In this document: in pieces, positions 20,932 to 31,642 of the stretch
How positions within the stretch are numbered: the first letter of the stretch is position 1
Layout of the letters: every line of letters starts with the position of its first letter
DNA from: Kazachstania africana CBS 2517
Lineage: Eukaryota; Ascomycota; Saccharomycetes; Saccharomycetales; Saccharomycetaceae
NCBI RefSeq assembly: GCF_000304475.1
Contig: NC_018942.1
Location: 62,001-126,000 of the forward strand
Length of the DNA stretch: 64,000 nt
Reading direction: 5' to 3'
Translations under genes and position numbers: made by a program
The notes under the pieces: model-generated
Told to the model about the DNA's origin: nothing
Seen by the model: only the letters and a program-made list of their open reading frames with translations
Databases searched by the model: none

Positions 20932-21074
20932 CGGAACCGGTGGGCTGTAAATCGCTTCGCATTGGAAAAATTGGGGTTTTAGAAATTCGATCTCTAACCA
21001 ATGAAATTCGAGAATTTCATCTAATCTGATTAGATTATCGTCCATAAGAATCAAAAAGGAATTCGATCGCATCG

Positions 21075-21095
21075 GCCGGTTCCAATGCGTCCGGC
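21075..21095. promoter_or_regulatory. Inverted GCCGG-N11-CCGGC site, UAS-aa-like
   Basis: GCCGG at 21075-21079 and CCGGC at 21091-21095 form a perfect inverted repeat with an 11-nt spacer, about 185 nt upstream of the permease ATG and 60 nt upstream of its TATA box. CGG half-sites of this sort occur in the amino-acid-responsive elements of S. cerevisiae permease promoters (Stp1/Stp2, Dal81). The link to those factors is an inference. Confidence 0.45.
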
Positions 21096-21117
21096 TTCGG
21101 CAGGAAAAGAAACGAAG

Positions 21118-21134
21118 GAGAGAGAGAGAGAGAG
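21118..21134 (+). repeat. GA dinucleotide run
   Basis: Eight uninterrupted GA units just upstream of the permease TATA box (TATATAAA, 21156-21163). Simple repeat; it may act as a nucleosome-poor promoter element, which is inference. Confidence 0.7.
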
Positions 21135-21279
21135 CTAAAAGAAAGAAGCGCATCTTATATAAATGGGAGGAAGTTTTTTTAAGAAATGGGATAGTTAGTC
21201 ATTGGTAATTAATACATTTCTTTCCCTTCTTTTATTAGACAACAATCAAGCATTTACATATCATATTATTACTACCACA

Positions 21280-23028
21280 ATGGTAAATGATAAAGATTCA
21301 ATTCGTACAAAAGATATAAATTTCAATGAAACGTCGAATTCCACTGCTGTGGATCTCGGTGGTGAAGGACGTGCTTCTGGTGTTTTCCATAGATTTATAG
21401 ATTCTTTCAAACCTCCTGTAGAAGATGAGAAAAGTGACCTAGAGGAAATGTCAATGGAATCTACAGATCGTCATTTAAAAAAAGCCATGAAATCAAGACA
21501 TGTCATTATGATGACCCTGGGTACAGGTGTCGGTACCGGTTTATTAGTGGCTAATGCTAAGGGTCTTTCTTATGGTGGTCCAGGTGCTTTAGTCATAGGT
21601 TATATCCTAGTTTCCTTCGTTACATATTTCATGATTCAGGCTGCGGGTGAAATGGCTGTTACTTATCCAACTTTACCTGGTTCTTTCAACACTTACACTT
21701 CCACTTTCATTTCTAAACCTGTAGGATTCGCTACAGTTTGGTTATTCCTTATTCAATGGTTGACTGTCCTACCTTTAGAGTTAATTACCGGTACAATGAC
21801 AATTCAATATTGGAATGACTCAATTAATGCGGACGTATGGATCGTCATTTTCTACGTATTTTTACTCTGTGTTCATGTCTTTGGTGTTAAAGCTTACGGC
21901 GAATTAGAATTCATTTTCAATACGTGCAAAATCCTCTTCATTGGTGGTTTTATCATCTTCTCCATTGTTGTCAATGCTGGTGGTGCCGGTACTGATGGTT
22001 ACATTGGTGCTAAATACTGGAAAAATCCAGGTTCTTTTGCCTCAAGTACTAGTGCCGGTAGATTTAAAGATGTCTGTTATGTTTTAGTTACAGCTTATTT
22101 CTCATATGGTGGTACTGAATTATACGTTTTATCCGTTAATGAACAAGCAAATCCAAGAAGATCTACTCCAAAGGCTGCAAAACAATCAATTTATCGTATC
22201 TTAATCATTTACCTTCTAACAATGATTCTTATCGGTTTCAACGTTCCACATGACAATGATCAATTAATGGGTGCAGGTGGTTCCTCTACTCATGCTTCTC
22301 CTTACGTCTTAGCAGCTTCTATTCATGGTGTCAAAGTTGTCCCTCATATCATTAACGCAGTCATCTTAATTTGTGTTACTTCAATGGGTAACTCCTCATT
22401 ATACGCAGCTCAAAGACTTTTCGCTTCTTTAGCTGAACAAGGTTACGCACCAAAATGTTTAGCTTATATCGACAGAGAAGGTAGACCAATTATAGCCCTA
22501 GCAGCATGTGCTGTCGTGGGTGTCATCGCATTTGCTGCTGCCTCTTCCCAAGAAGAACAAGTTTTCACTTGGTTAGCAGCCATTGCTGCTCTTTCTGAAT
22601 TATTCACATGGTCAACTATCTTATTATCCCATATCAGATTTAGAATGGCAATGAAAGTTCAAGGTAAAGATTTAAATGAACTGGGTTACAAGGCACTCAC
22701 AGGTGTCTGGGGCTCCATGTGGGGTTTCGGTTTCTGTGTCTTGGTTTTCATCGCACAATTCTGGGTCGCTTTATCTCCACCAGGTGGTACCATCTCTGCT
22801 GAAGGTTTCTTTGAAAGTTATTTAGCTTTCCCATTATGGTTATTCTTCTATTTTGCTTATATGCTTTGGAAAAGAGATTTCACTTTCTTAACTAAATTAG
22901 AAGATATCGATTTAGATGCACACAGAAGAATATATGATCCTGAATTCTTAAGACAAGAAGACGAAGAAAGAAAAGAAAAGATTAGAAATTCGTCATTCTG
23001 GATTAAAATGAAGTATTTCTGGTGTTAA
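21280..23028 (+). CDS. Amino-acid permease (yeast YAT family), position of BAP2/TAT1
   Basis: 582 aa from the ATG at 21280; an ATG at 21202 would add 26 hydrophobic residues unlike any family N-terminus. A 12-span proton-coupled plasma-membrane amino-acid transporter of the fungal YAT/APC family. Typical blocks: GTGVGTGLL in span 1, [11 protein letters not shown] in span 3, [22 protein letters not shown] [36 protein letters not shown] and the C-terminal FWC that is a palmitoylation signal in this family. Acidic N-terminal tail. Position next to RDH54 matches the BAP2-TAT1 cluster, but the sequence is not clearly closest to either, so substrate is left open. Strand agrees with the S. cerevisiae cluster. 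Convergent with UBP14. Confidence 0.93.
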   Translation: MVNDKDSIRTKDINFNETSNSTAVDLGGEGRASGVFHRFIDSFKPPVEDEKSDLEEMSMESTDRHLKKAMKSRHVIMMTLGTGVGTGLLVANAKGLSYGGPGALVIGYILVSFVTYFMIQAAGEMAVTYPTLPGSFNTYTSTFISKPVGFATVWLFLIQWLTVLPLELITGTMTIQYWNDSINADVWIVIFYVFLLCVHVFGVKAYGELEFIFNTCKILFIGGFIIFSIVVNAGGAGTDGYIGAKYWKNPGSFASSTSAGRFKDVCYVLVTAYFSYGGTELYVLSVNEQANPRRSTPKAAKQSIYRILIIYLLTMILIGFNVPHDNDQLMGAGGSSTHASPYVLAASIHGVKVVPHIINAVILICVTSMGNSSLYAAQRLFASLAEQGYAPKCLAYIDREGRPIIALAACAVVGVIAFAAASSQEEQVFTWLAAIAALSELFTWSTILLSHIRFRMAMKVQGKDLNELGYKALTGVWGSMWGFGFCVLVFIAQFWVALSPPGGTISAEGFFESYLAFPLWLFFYFAYMLWKRDFTFLTKLEDIDLDAHRRIYDPEFLRQEDEERKEKIRNSSFWIKMKYFWC

Positions 23029-23301
23029 TCAGAGTCTCTCATGAAAAAAAAACAACCTTTTTTTGTCAGCCTCAACTGTTCACGACTTGCATATAATTTA
23101 AAATAATAAATGACATTTATAGTTTCATTTTTTTTTTTGCCATATCTGTATAATAATAATCATTTCAATTTTACGATAATTAATTTATTACGTCATTCTT
23201 CCCAAATTTATACTAAAGTTACTGCATTGCTATTTTTTAGCGAAGTATAATTTTAGCATGGTTACTACATACCTGTATATATGTAAATTATCTCACTTTT
23301 C

Positions 23302-25641
23302 TTATTCAACTCGAGAATAAAAATATATGTAACCATTCTTTTTAATTTCTGCCGTATCGTCACCAAGAACAATCTTTTCATCATTGTATAGTACCCACCT
23401 TTCCACATTGTCCACAATTTTTTTAATAAAAGCAACATAATGGCCTGAATGCACAGAAGTACCTTTATGGCATACTACCCCAGTTAATTTATAAGGTGCC
23501 GCGCTTAAATGGCCAAATTCTTTCGCACCTTGTGAGGCCGTGTTTTCCTCAGGAAGTTCGCCATTGTCATCCATATTGTTGAAAACCCATTCGATACTTG
23601 CGTTAATATCACCATTGTTCAAAATAAGTGCTTTCCTTGAAAGATTTTGGGCAAGTCCCATGGAAATCATGGAATTAAGTGATTCTTCGTTGATCTGGGG
23701 CTTTTGCCCACTTTTCTCTGGAATTTTAAATTCCGCATTTAAGTCAGATTCATCCATGTGTTGAAGTAACCAATTCATAGCAACTTCTGGATTGGAATTG
23801 TTCCCCGTAGCATATAGAGCTCTTAAGATCGCATTTTGTGAAAATCCTGTCTCTAAGAGCTGTGATGTGGCCGCTTCATCGGGCTTGAATTGCTCTTCAG
23901 GAAATTCCGTCTCAACAGTTGTATCCAACCCCTTTGATTGATACATTGAAAGGTCTAATACATCATCGAAATCATCAACACCCGGTAAAAGTAATTCATT
24001 GGCAGTTTTGATTGGAATCCAATTCTCCAACTTGATTCTAATTGGGCTGAGAACAAGAAGGTTAGGAAATGTCTTTAAACCGGGCCTTTTAGAAGCTTCA
24101 GTCATCTTTTGACAATGTGGGCAATTGAACTCTATGACTTCCCCTTTGAAAAATGCATCTAACCGTTCTCTTATATCTTGTGGCTCATTATTGTCTTTCA
24201 ATGGTAGCTGAATCGACTCATTGGCTTGATACGAATATTTAACATGTTTGCATCTTAAACATTGTAATCTGTCTTCCATGTAACATCTCATTAAGTCGCC
24301 CGGATTAGTTAGTTCCTTTTTAAACAATTTTTTATCTAATTCATTTACAAAATATGATAAAAATTCCAAGGCATCTTGTTGTTTATTGGAAGTAAATTCT
24401 TTGTTATTTTGGCCAATGCAATTTTTGAAAGACCTTGGTTTTATTCCCTCGGGATATCTGGATGGATTAATCTTCATGGCATTCAATAGTTTTATGAGTT
24501 GACATTTCACATTGTTACTTGGGTAGACAACATCTACAGGAAAATCCTTTCCGATAGTATCCATCAGCACATCCGCCCACTGGGACACATCCTGGGCAAA
24601 CAAAGCTTGCAAAATGGAATTCAAATAGCAGGAGTTTCCCAAATTTATCAAACCACAGCCAAAGTTTCCATTAGGTTCTAGCTTGATTAGTTCATGCCCA
24701 GCAGAATCGGTCATTTTAAAATCCCAATTTAGATTTTGTTCAACTTGTAATTCGGTAAGCGTCTTTTCTGTAGCTAATTTATTATGTAAATCAAAACTAA
24801 ACTTTGTAAGGATTGATTCCATTGTCTTATCATCTGAAAACTTGACTTCATCATCACATTCGTAGCAGTAAACATCATTGGAAGACTTACTCAGAGAGCC
24901 TAGTTTAATAGCTAAAGGATGTGTTTTGTTGCTATCAAAGTGAGCTAATGCATGTGAATTGCCTTCAATACCAATTTGCTGCCTTCCACAGCCAATATTG
25001 CCACAGTGCAAACATAACCATAGATTTGAGTCCAAGGTACAATCATTGCAGCTTGATATATCGACTTCTTTGGAATGCAAAGAATTGACGTCAAAGCTCA
25101 TAATATGTTGGCATGTTTTCAACTCGAGTTCCCAGGAATTAGTTTGGTCTACTAGTGTTTTTGATTTCGATTGTAAAATTTCATTTATCTTAGGAGGAAT
25201 CGTAGTACAACCTTTACTTTCAAGTAAAACATTCTTTTCATTATCTTCAACGTTAAAAACTAACAATTTCCAGAATGTATTGTACGTTTCATCTTCAGAT
25301 TTTTCGATAACTTGTAATTTAATCTTCTTATTTCTATCTCTGTCCTGATTTCTATCATCTTCCTCTTCTTTTGCAACTTTAAAGAGATTCAGATAGTTTA
25401 CATGGATATTTTCACATGCATTTCCGGTAACATTCATGTGTGTTCGTACATGCTCATGACAAAGTGGTTGAAAACATGACAAGCAAATATTCAATGAATG
25501 AGTTTCGCTATCTTTGTCATTATAAATTGACTCGAAACAATAGATACACTCATCTTTCAGGATAACAGATGGTACATCAATTGGACTCAAAATTTCATCA
25601 ACAGTGCACATAGTCAAATGGTAGGTTTTCTGTGGATCCAT
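23302..25641 (-). CDS. UBP14: Ubiquitin C-terminal hydrolase Ubp14 (isopeptidase T)
   Basis: 779 aa (S. cerevisiae 781). Disassembles unanchored polyubiquitin chains and so keeps proteasomes unblocked; it also affects gluconeogenic enzyme degradation. Domain order: N-terminal Cys-rich variant zinc finger (about 28-65), ZnF-UBP (about 190-265, with NLWLCLHCGNIGCGR and NSHALAHF), catalytic Cys box GLINLGNSCYLNSILQ (about 330), two UBA domains (about 590-690, LLETGFSQNAILRALYATG and MISMGLAQNLSRKAL), and His box SVHSGHYVAFIKK near the end. All catalytic residues present. ATG at 25641 or at 25611 (residue 11) are both possible; the latter gives a family-like N-terminus. First gene of a block inverted relative to S. 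cerevisiae. Confidence 0.96.
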   Translation of the reverse strand: MDPQKTYHLTMCTVDEILSPIDVPSVILKDECIYCFESIYNDKDSETHSLNICLSCFQPLCHEHVRTHMNVTGNACENIHVNYLNLFKVAKEEEDDRNQDRDRNKKIKLQVIEKSEDETYNTFWKLLVFNVEDNEKNVLLESKGCTTIPPKINEILQSKSKTLVDQTNSWELELKTCQHIMSFDVNSLHSKEVDISSCNDCTLDSNLWLCLHCGNIGCGRQQIGIEGNSHALAHFDSNKTHPLAIKLGSLSKSSNDVYCYECDDEVKFSDDKTMESILTKFSFDLHNKLATEKTLTELQVEQNLNWDFKMTDSAGHELIKLEPNGNFGCGLINLGNSCYLNSILQALFAQDVSQWADVLMDTIGKDFPVDVVYPSNNVKCQLIKLLNAMKINPSRYPEGIKPRSFKNCIGQNNKEFTSNKQQDALEFLSYFVNELDKKLFKKELTNPGDLMRCYMEDRLQCLRCKHVKYSYQANESIQLPLKDNNEPQDIRERLDAFFKGEVIEFNCPHCQKMTEASKRPGLKTFPNLLVLSPIRIKLENWIPIKTANELLLPGVDDFDDVLDLSMYQSKGLDTTVETEFPEEQFKPDEAATSQLLETGFSQNAILRALYATGNNSNPEVAMNWLLQHMDESDLNAEFKIPEKSGQKPQINEESLNSMISMGLAQNLSRKALILNNGDINASIEWVFNNMDDNGELPEENTASQGAKEFGHLSAAPYKLTGVVCHKGTSVHSGHYVAFIKKIVDNVERWVLYNDEKIVLGDDTAEIKKNGYIYFYSRVE

Positions 25642-26033
25642 AAATCAGGTCTTCCTTAACTACAGTATCCGATCCTACTGAACTTCTACCATTTTCAAAG
25701 TAATATGACTTAACGTATATGGTGATATATATGTAGGGCATCGAATAGCCACTAGTTACAAGTCGACCATCCAAGGCTTTGAGACACTTGATCTCGAGAG
25801 AATTGGGTGTGCCACTCGAGGTGAAGATGGCTTGGATGTTTTTTTTACCAGTGCTACTGCAACAGAAATGTTATCCGTCAAATTTCTAGCATCTTAGGCC
25901 AGGTTGATAAAGGAAGAAATCAGGATCGGTCAGTAACGTGCCTCTTGAATGAATGATTACATGTATATAAATTGTATAGGATATGTTTTGACATCTCTCA
26001 TTTCGGGTATTTCATGACGTGGTTTCCCAGCTC
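25642..26033. other. Intergenic region UBP14/TSC3
   Basis: 392 nt upstream of UBP14 and downstream of TSC3. AT-rich, with a T run near 25835. No gene, RNA or clear site recognised. Confidence 0.5.
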
Positions 26034-26291
26034 CTATAAGAAACAGTATTTGATCACGCCAAATATACTTAGACAAAATATGGTTAAAAAGAAAACATGT
26101 AGACAAAATGAATCAAAAGACGTCATTAAATAGTATGGCAAATGGATATAATACATCCAATACAGTTTTTCAATGCCTTCCTCTAACTTATCTATTATAA
26201 CATTCTGTTTATCTTTATTGGCTTCTTTAGCTTCCTTTATGGTAGGAACCCAGGTCATTGTACAGGCATCTTTCCCATTAACTTTGCTCAT
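26034..26291 (-). CDS. TSC3: Tsc3, small activator of serine palmitoyltransferase
   Basis: 85 aa (S. cerevisiae 80 aa). A tiny ER membrane protein that binds Lcb1-Lcb2 and raises serine palmitoyltransferase activity, the first step of sphingolipid synthesis; needed at high temperature. The family signature is plain: WVPTIKEAKEANK near the N-terminus, EEGIEKLYWMYYIHLPYYL in the amphipathic segment, then SFDSFCLHVFFLTIFCLS leading into one C-terminal membrane helix ending GVIKYCFL. It lies between UBP14 and AKL1 exactly as YBR058C-A does in S. cerevisiae. Confidence 0.95.
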   Translation of the reverse strand: MSKVNGKDACTMTWVPTIKEAKEANKDKQNVIIDKLEEGIEKLYWMYYIHLPYYLMTSFDSFCLHVFFLTIFCLSIFGVIKYCFL

Positions 26292-26560
26292 TGTTTATCT
26301 TGTGTTATATCTTGACAGGCTTGAAAGTTTAGTGCAGTAATGAATGATTTTTGATTATATATGCTCAGTATTCCAAAATGCAATATTGATTTTCTCGAAT
26401 GCAGCTTTGCCCGCACTATCCGCAAGAGAACAAGAAGAACGACAGGAAACGAAAATAAACGTCAAAAACAGTTAGGATTGAATAATAACTCTACTTTTTG
26501 AGTATATGCAGTATCTATAAAATTATCTTCAGGTTATATACAAAGGAAGAGAAGTAAATT

Positions 26561-29410
26561 TTACTTTCTATCAGACTTGAACATGGAGAAAATTGACCGC
26601 TTCTTGCTGCTGTTAGTACTAGAACTAGACATTTCACTTCTAAGCCTTTCGATATCCAATGACTGGCGCGCTCTTGCGAATGAGGTTCTTCTTATATCTT
26701 TAGAACTGTGTTTGGCACTATGTTCTTTTCTTAAATTGTTGTTAGATCTCTCTTCCCCAGTAAAGTTCACTTCCTGGACTTTCAAATCCAATGAATGACG
26801 TCCTACCGAGGTTAGGCTCCTTTCATTGTTATTCTGGTACTCAAATCTACTAACAGGACTTTTTTTCTTGGAAAAGTCACGTCTATTATCCTTGTTGCTA
26901 CTGCTTTTATTTTCGGATATTTTTCTGCTAACTGCACTCTTGTGTCTTTTTTCTTCTAAGTTTATGTTGATACTTTCACTAGATGCTATGCTATCTTCGT
27001 TGCTAAAGTTCACCCTACTCAGTCGTCTGTCAAGAGTGTTGCCTTCAAATGGTCTTTCTTGTCTAGTGGTACTGGATGTTTCACTTTCTTTCATACTTTC
27101 TTGAGAAAAATTCATTTCATTAAAGGTCAGATTTAGGAGATCATTTCTCTTGTTTTCCAGTGCACTAGTCGGCAATGTTTCATCCAATGGCGCATAAGTA
27201 GTGTTTAATTTATCCACTCTCCCCGATTTCTGATTATTCAGACTGCTGAGCGATCTTTCCGTTGGCTGTACCAATGGTACCTGCGGTCTTGGTTTGGGTG
27301 CACCTTTGTCTTCCAAGGAATAGCTTGTTTCCCTAGCTATATTATCGGAACCTGGTAGAGTATCATTGAAATAATCGGCATTATTATCAACCGTTGTTTG
27401 AACAGTCCCTTCACTCGCATCGTTTATAGTAATGTCATTGATGGTGGGTTGAATATTACCTATACCTTCAAAGAAAAAAGATCTTCGCTGTTGAGGCTGT
27501 TGCGTAGTTGGCGGGTTCCGAATCTGATCCCGCTGAGAAATATTGTTTGTGCTATTCATTATTTGGTTGAACTTCGGCATTTCAAATGGCATCTTACCAT
27601 GAGTGTTTTCAGAATCAGTTAGAGTGCTTGGTATCTGTGACAATAGAGGAAGCTGAGGAGCCGGTCCGTCAAGATCTAAGAAGTAGTTATGTGTAATGGA
27701 GTTATTGGTTGGTGGGTATTCATTTAACATATTCGGGAATGGATTGTTAGATTTATGCTGTCTCGTCTTAGAAATAGACATATTACTCATTTTATTGGAA
27801 AGCTCTAGATCATCTGGAGCTGCAGAACTCGAAACAGTGCGAGAAACACTTTTCATAGATTTATTGCCCCCCGAAGAATATGAACTGATACTCTTTTGTC
27901 TTTGATTTGTAACTACATTCAATAAATCCAAATCAGTCTGGATATGAATATTTTTAGAACTTGCCTCATGCTGGGTACTTATCGGTGGTTTTAGCACTCC
28001 CGTAATTGATGCTGTTGGGTTGAGTTCTTTGTCCAAATAGGTATTTATTTCAGAAAATGGTGGATAATATGTTTCTCCAAAATCCTGCTCAGTCCTAGCA
28101 CTCTTGCTACTGCTATGTAAATTTTCTTGTTTTTGCAGTGTACCGTGAACAGTATTAACGGCATTCGTTGGAGGACTTCTCTCAATATCGAGTTTAGATG
28201 CAGCTTCAAAAGTAGCCAAGAAAAAATCATTTAGAAAGTCATCTACACTGTCTGTTTGTTTCATCACATTCGAATTATTTTGCCCTGATGCAAATAATTG
28301 GTTTTGGATCGCCTGTGCTTTTTTTTGATAATCACTGTATTTGCTAAAATTGTAAGGACCTCTTCCATAAATATCCAAAATTGGGGTATCTACTTGTATT
28401 AGTTGACAAATATAATGCATTACTTGATAAATATTGGGTCTCAAGTTCAAATTTTCTGACAGCATTATAATAACCAAGTTAATTATTTTTGAGGAATATT
28501 TATTTGCTGGGATATCAAATTTGGAATGAAGCATTGCAAATTGTCCTGTGGTTTCAAATGGTGTTGTATAAAATAGTAGCTTGTAAAGAAAAACACCTAA
28601 GGCCCAAATATCTGACTTTTCATTGATGGGAAGATACCTATAAAGATCAATCATCTCAGGGGATCGATATTGTGGTGTCGTATGTACATAGACATTTTGT
28701 CCTAGAAGAGCTATATCCTGATGTGTTGTTGCAACTGGCGGACAAGTTGTGGCTGAACCGAAGTCACATAACTTGAAATTATTGTTTGAATCAACCAGAA
28801 CATTTTCTATTTTAATATCTCTATGAATAAGAGGAGTTTTTAAATAATGCATCTGTGCAACCCCCGAAGTAACGTCATACATAATTTTTAAAACCTCTTT
28901 TTCAGACAACTGAGTCGCTAATCTTTGGTTCATGTAGTTTAAGAGAGAATTGTTAGAACATAGCTCCATGAGTAACAGCACTTCGTACCCTGGATTGCCA
29001 TTATGGCTTCTAGTTGCATTTGAATCGTAATATTGTACAATATTTGGGCAACCTCTTAACTTTTTCATCACATTGACCTCATTTCTCATCTCATTTAAGC
29101 CGACTTCATCGTAAACTAGTACTCTTTTCAAACATGCCACATCCCCAAGCTTTAGAGAATAATTTGAGATTCTAACGTTAGAACCATTATCTTCATTATC
29201 AAATTCATTCAGAACCTCTATAAATTTCACAACGTAAATTTGAGCAAATCCACCTTCAGTTAAATAATCCACAATTTCTACTTTATGCGTGCCAACAGCC
29301 AAATTTTGGCCTTTCTCAAATTTTTCAATCGTACCGACATTTGACGCACTGGTTCTCAGGCCAAATGTTGGAGTACCAGATTTGAAGGTTCCATCGGTTA
29401 CTGAAGACAT
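26561..29410 (-). CDS. AKL1: Ark/Prk-family protein kinase Akl1
   Basis: 949 aa from the ATG at 29410; the frame stays open seven codons further to a GTG, which is not used as a start. Member of the Ark1/Prk1/Akl1 kinases (NAK family) that regulate endocytosis and the actin cytoskeleton by phosphorylating coat adaptors. Kinase domain about residues 38-325: glycine loop YLTEGGFAQIYVV, lysine in ACLKRVLVYDE, catalytic loop HRDIKIENVL, DFGSATTCPP, TPQYRSPEMIDLY and SDIWALGVFLYKLLF. The long C-terminal tail is disordered, Ser/Asn-rich, with Pro-rich spots (PKPRPQVPLVQP) and a basic end (KKRSIFSMFKS). Between TSC3 and ORC2 as in S. cerevisiae. Confidence 0.95.
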   Translation of the reverse strand: MSSVTDGTFKSGTPTFGLRTSASNVGTIEKFEKGQNLAVGTHKVEIVDYLTEGGFAQIYVVKFIEVLNEFDNEDNGSNVRISNYSLKLGDVACLKRVLVYDEVGLNEMRNEVNVMKKLRGCPNIVQYYDSNATRSHNGNPGYEVLLLMELCSNNSLLNYMNQRLATQLSEKEVLKIMYDVTSGVAQMHYLKTPLIHRDIKIENVLVDSNNNFKLCDFGSATTCPPVATTHQDIALLGQNVYVHTTPQYRSPEMIDLYRYLPINEKSDIWALGVFLYKLLFYTTPFETTGQFAMLHSKFDIPANKYSSKIINLVIIMLSENLNLRPNIYQVMHYICQLIQVDTPILDIYGRGPYNFSKYSDYQKKAQAIQNQLFASGQNNSNVMKQTDSVDDFLNDFFLATFEAASKLDIERSPPTNAVNTVHGTLQKQENLHSSSKSARTEQDFGETYYPPFSEINTYLDKELNPTASITGVLKPPISTQHEASSKNIHIQTDLDLLNVVTNQRQKSISSYSSGGNKSMKSVSRTVSSSAAPDDLELSNKMSNMSISKTRQHKSNNPFPNMLNEYPPTNNSITHNYFLDLDGPAPQLPLLSQIPSTLTDSENTHGKMPFEMPKFNQIMNSTNNISQRDQIRNPPTTQQPQQRRSFFFEGIGNIQPTINDITINDASEGTVQTTVDNNADYFNDTLPGSDNIARETSYSLEDKGAPKPRPQVPLVQPTERSLSSLNNQKSGRVDKLNTTYAPLDETLPTSALENKRNDLLNLTFNEMNFSQESMKESETSSTTRQERPFEGNTLDRRLSRVNFSNEDSIASSESININLEEKRHKSAVSRKISENKSSSNKDNRRDFSKKKSPVSRFEYQNNNERSLTSVGRHSLDLKVQEVNFTGEERSNNNLRKEHSAKHSSKDIRRTSFARARQSLDIERLRSEMSSSSTNSSKKRSIFSMFKSDRK

Positions 29411-29680
29411 GCTTCTCTGTGTGTCGACCACAGAATATTAATTGATGGCGGATGAGTTCAAAGCTGCTTATGAATTTGTCTTTTACTAAAGGGGGAGACG
29501 ACAAATTTTTGGCCTGATTTCATATTCGAAAAAAAGCCCGATCTGAGCGAAGTAGTCGTCATCGAGCAAGATAATCAAATATATAATGAATTAGTACGTC
29601 ATGGATGCTTATATGGTTCAATTTCTATATTTACTTATGCATGTGGATGGTAGATAACATCGATCTTAAAGGTAGGATAT

Positions 29681-31642
29681 TCACTTTATTTCAGTCGCGA
29701 CAGTATCTAGCAGCTTTTTCATCTCTGAATAATTATATGTGACAAAGACAAATTCTGCACCAGCTTGGTTTTTGGAGATGAATGCCATTTTATGATCAAT
29801 AAATTCCTTCAGCATGGTTCTTAGAGACATCTCGTTGGATACAATAAAGTCTGCCGTACAAAGGTGATGGAATCTTTTTAATTCGACTCCGAAAGTTAGT
29901 GCACCGCGCTTTGTTGGTGCCACGACACCTTTTGGATTTTTACCATCAGTTTCCATGTTGTGTAACTGAGTCTCTAGTAATAGTTTGTATAATTTTTTAG
30001 AGTTGTTTGTTAGGGACTGAAGAACAAATCTGGCACCTTCCGCATTACTTGTAGATTCTTTCCTTCCAAGCTTCATCACGTCCTGGAATGAAGACTCAAC
30101 TTTACTTGGTTCATAATTGGTGACATTGTGAAAAATAAAATTATAGTTTTGTGCTATCACGTTATCCCATAGTATTGGAGCATATATGTGATCTGTTGAT
30201 GCTATAATTGCAATTTGTTTAATTAAGGCTAGCGAACTTAACATTGTTTGGAATGCTTCTTTTCTTACGCTCGGACCATCTAAATTGTGTACCACAATGA
30301 TTAGTTTGATATGTTGAGGTTGTGTTTTATAAAACTGGATCATTTTTTGTATTTGCAAGATAACGTGGTTACCCCAATATTTTGTTTCATTTCTAGTCAA
30401 TTCTTCTGGATACAAAATGTTGGAGACGTCTTTATACACATCTCTGTAATTACAAGTTGGATTATATCCGTTGACTATTATACATGGGATTGAATGGTTG
30501 ACATTTTCCTTTTTTTTTTGAGAATGAAGTTCAACTTGTTTCAATTTTGGTGAAAGGTAATGAATAGCAAAATTTTCTAGAAATTCACGTTTAGATCCAA
30601 TACCGTAAAATAATAGTGAAAACCCTTGTGATAGCTCAAACCAATATTGAGTGTACATTTTTTTTTGGATCTCAAAAAGCTTTTCTCTTTCCCTCTTTAA
30701 ATAATATTTATTGAAATAATTTGAAACGATAGTGAATTCTTCTCTTGTTACTTCGGGAGCCATTGCCATTGTATTTTTAGATTTGAATATACCTTTAACA
30801 GTTTTTTTTTGATCGAAATAGCCCTCAAAAGTGTCGAAAAAATTCATATTGGTTGATTTTTCCATATTCAATTTCTTCATGTACTCTTTATCATAGTTTT
30901 TAGGCAGCGGCGTTGGTACAAAATTTTTGGACAATTTCAGATTGAAGTTGGAGGAATTATCTTTATATTCTTTCAAATTATTTAAAATTTCTCTTTTCAA
31001 TGGTGACGTAAAATCACGTTCCACCTTCTTGCGTTTAGTTTTAGATGGAGTTGAGGGTGCCAGCACATCATTTTGTAAAGTATGTCTCTTGCTCTTTGAC
31101 GATTTTCTATCTAGTTCTGGTGATAATTCTATATCCTCAAGTTTATCACTTTCATCGAATGAACTCTCTGGGGTAAAATCTTCTTCCTCATCTAGCGACC
31201 TGCTGTTATCGTCGTCGTCATCGTCACTAGTACGAGTTGCCGCAGCTGGCTTATTATTACCTCTCTTTCTCGTTGTACGTGGTAAAATATTTTCCGCAGA
31301 AATTGAGCCATTGATTTCATGGTCTCCCATTTTCTGCATCTTATTAGGTTTAGACGTATCGATGTGCTTTTCGGATTCACTCTTACGAGGTCTACCACGT
31401 TTACGGCGTGGTTGTTGTGGCATATCTGGAATTTCCTGCACATTTTCATCTTTTATAGAGTTAGCATTGGATTCTGGCAACTTGACTTTTTCGAGGCTAT
31501 TTTTCTTCGAGTGAGGTCGTCTTCTAGTAGTAGAATCTTCAACAGCCACTATCTTAGATGGTGAATTTGATCTTTTCTTCGGTGAGGAAAGAATATCTTT
31601 ATGAGCCACAATTCCGTCTTCTTCCTTTGTCATATCTACCAT
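29681..31642 (-). CDS. ORC2: Origin recognition complex subunit 2
   Basis: 653 aa (S. cerevisiae 620). Essential subunit of ORC, which binds replication origins and loads Mcm2-7. The N-terminal ~220 residues are disordered and basic with an AT-hook-like RRKRGRPRKSESEK (about 78-91) and acidic stretches; several S/T-P sites suit CDK control. The conserved AAA-like and winged-helix body follows from about residue 260: FDTFEGYFDQKK, MAPEVTREEF, FSLLFYGIGSKREFLE, IIVNGYNPTCNYRDV, LTRNETKYWGNHVILQIQKM, VVHNLDGPS, STDHIYAPILWDN. Start at 31642; ATG at 31633 also possible. Same neighbours as in S. cerevisiae. Confidence 0.96.
   Translation of the reverse strand: MVDMTKEEDGIVAHKDILSSPKKRSNSPSKIVAVEDSTTRRRPHSKKNSLEKVKLPESNANSIKDENVQEIPDMPQQPRRKRGRPRKSESEKHIDTSKPNKMQKMGDHEINGSISAENILPRTTRKRGNNKPAAATRTSDDDDDDNSRSLDEEEDFTPESSFDESDKLEDIELSPELDRKSSKSKRHTLQNDVLAPSTPSKTKRKKVERDFTSPLKREILNNLKEYKDNSSNFNLKLSKNFVPTPLPKNYDKEYMKKLNMEKSTNMNFFDTFEGYFDQKKTVKGIFKSKNTMAMAPEVTREEFTIVSNYFNKYYLKREREKLFEIQKKMYTQYWFELSQGFSLLFYGIGSKREFLENFAIHYLSPKLKQVELHSQKKKENVNHSIPCIIVNGYNPTCNYRDVYKDVSNILYPEELTRNETKYWGNHVILQIQKMIQFYKTQPQHIKLIIVVHNLDGPSVRKEAFQTMLSSLALIKQIAIIASTDHIYAPILWDNVIAQNYNFIFHNVTNYEPSKVESSFQDVMKLGRKESTSNAEGARFVLQSLTNNSKKLYKLLLETQLHNMETDGKNPKGVVAPTKRGALTFGVELKRFHHLCTADFIVSNEMSLRTMLKEFIDHKMAFISKNQAGAEFVFVTYNYSEMKKLLDTVATEIK

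Larger units (their letters stand above)
20257..21279. other. Divergent promoter region RDH54 / amino-acid permease
   Basis: 1.0 kb between two divergent starts. GC-rich and repeat-rich for this genome: TG run near 20700-20712, CGG/CCG triplets, (GGCA) repeats at 20912-20931, an inverted CCGGC pair at 21075-21095, a GA run at 21118-21134 and a TATA box at 21156-21163. No gene seen. Confidence 0.65.
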
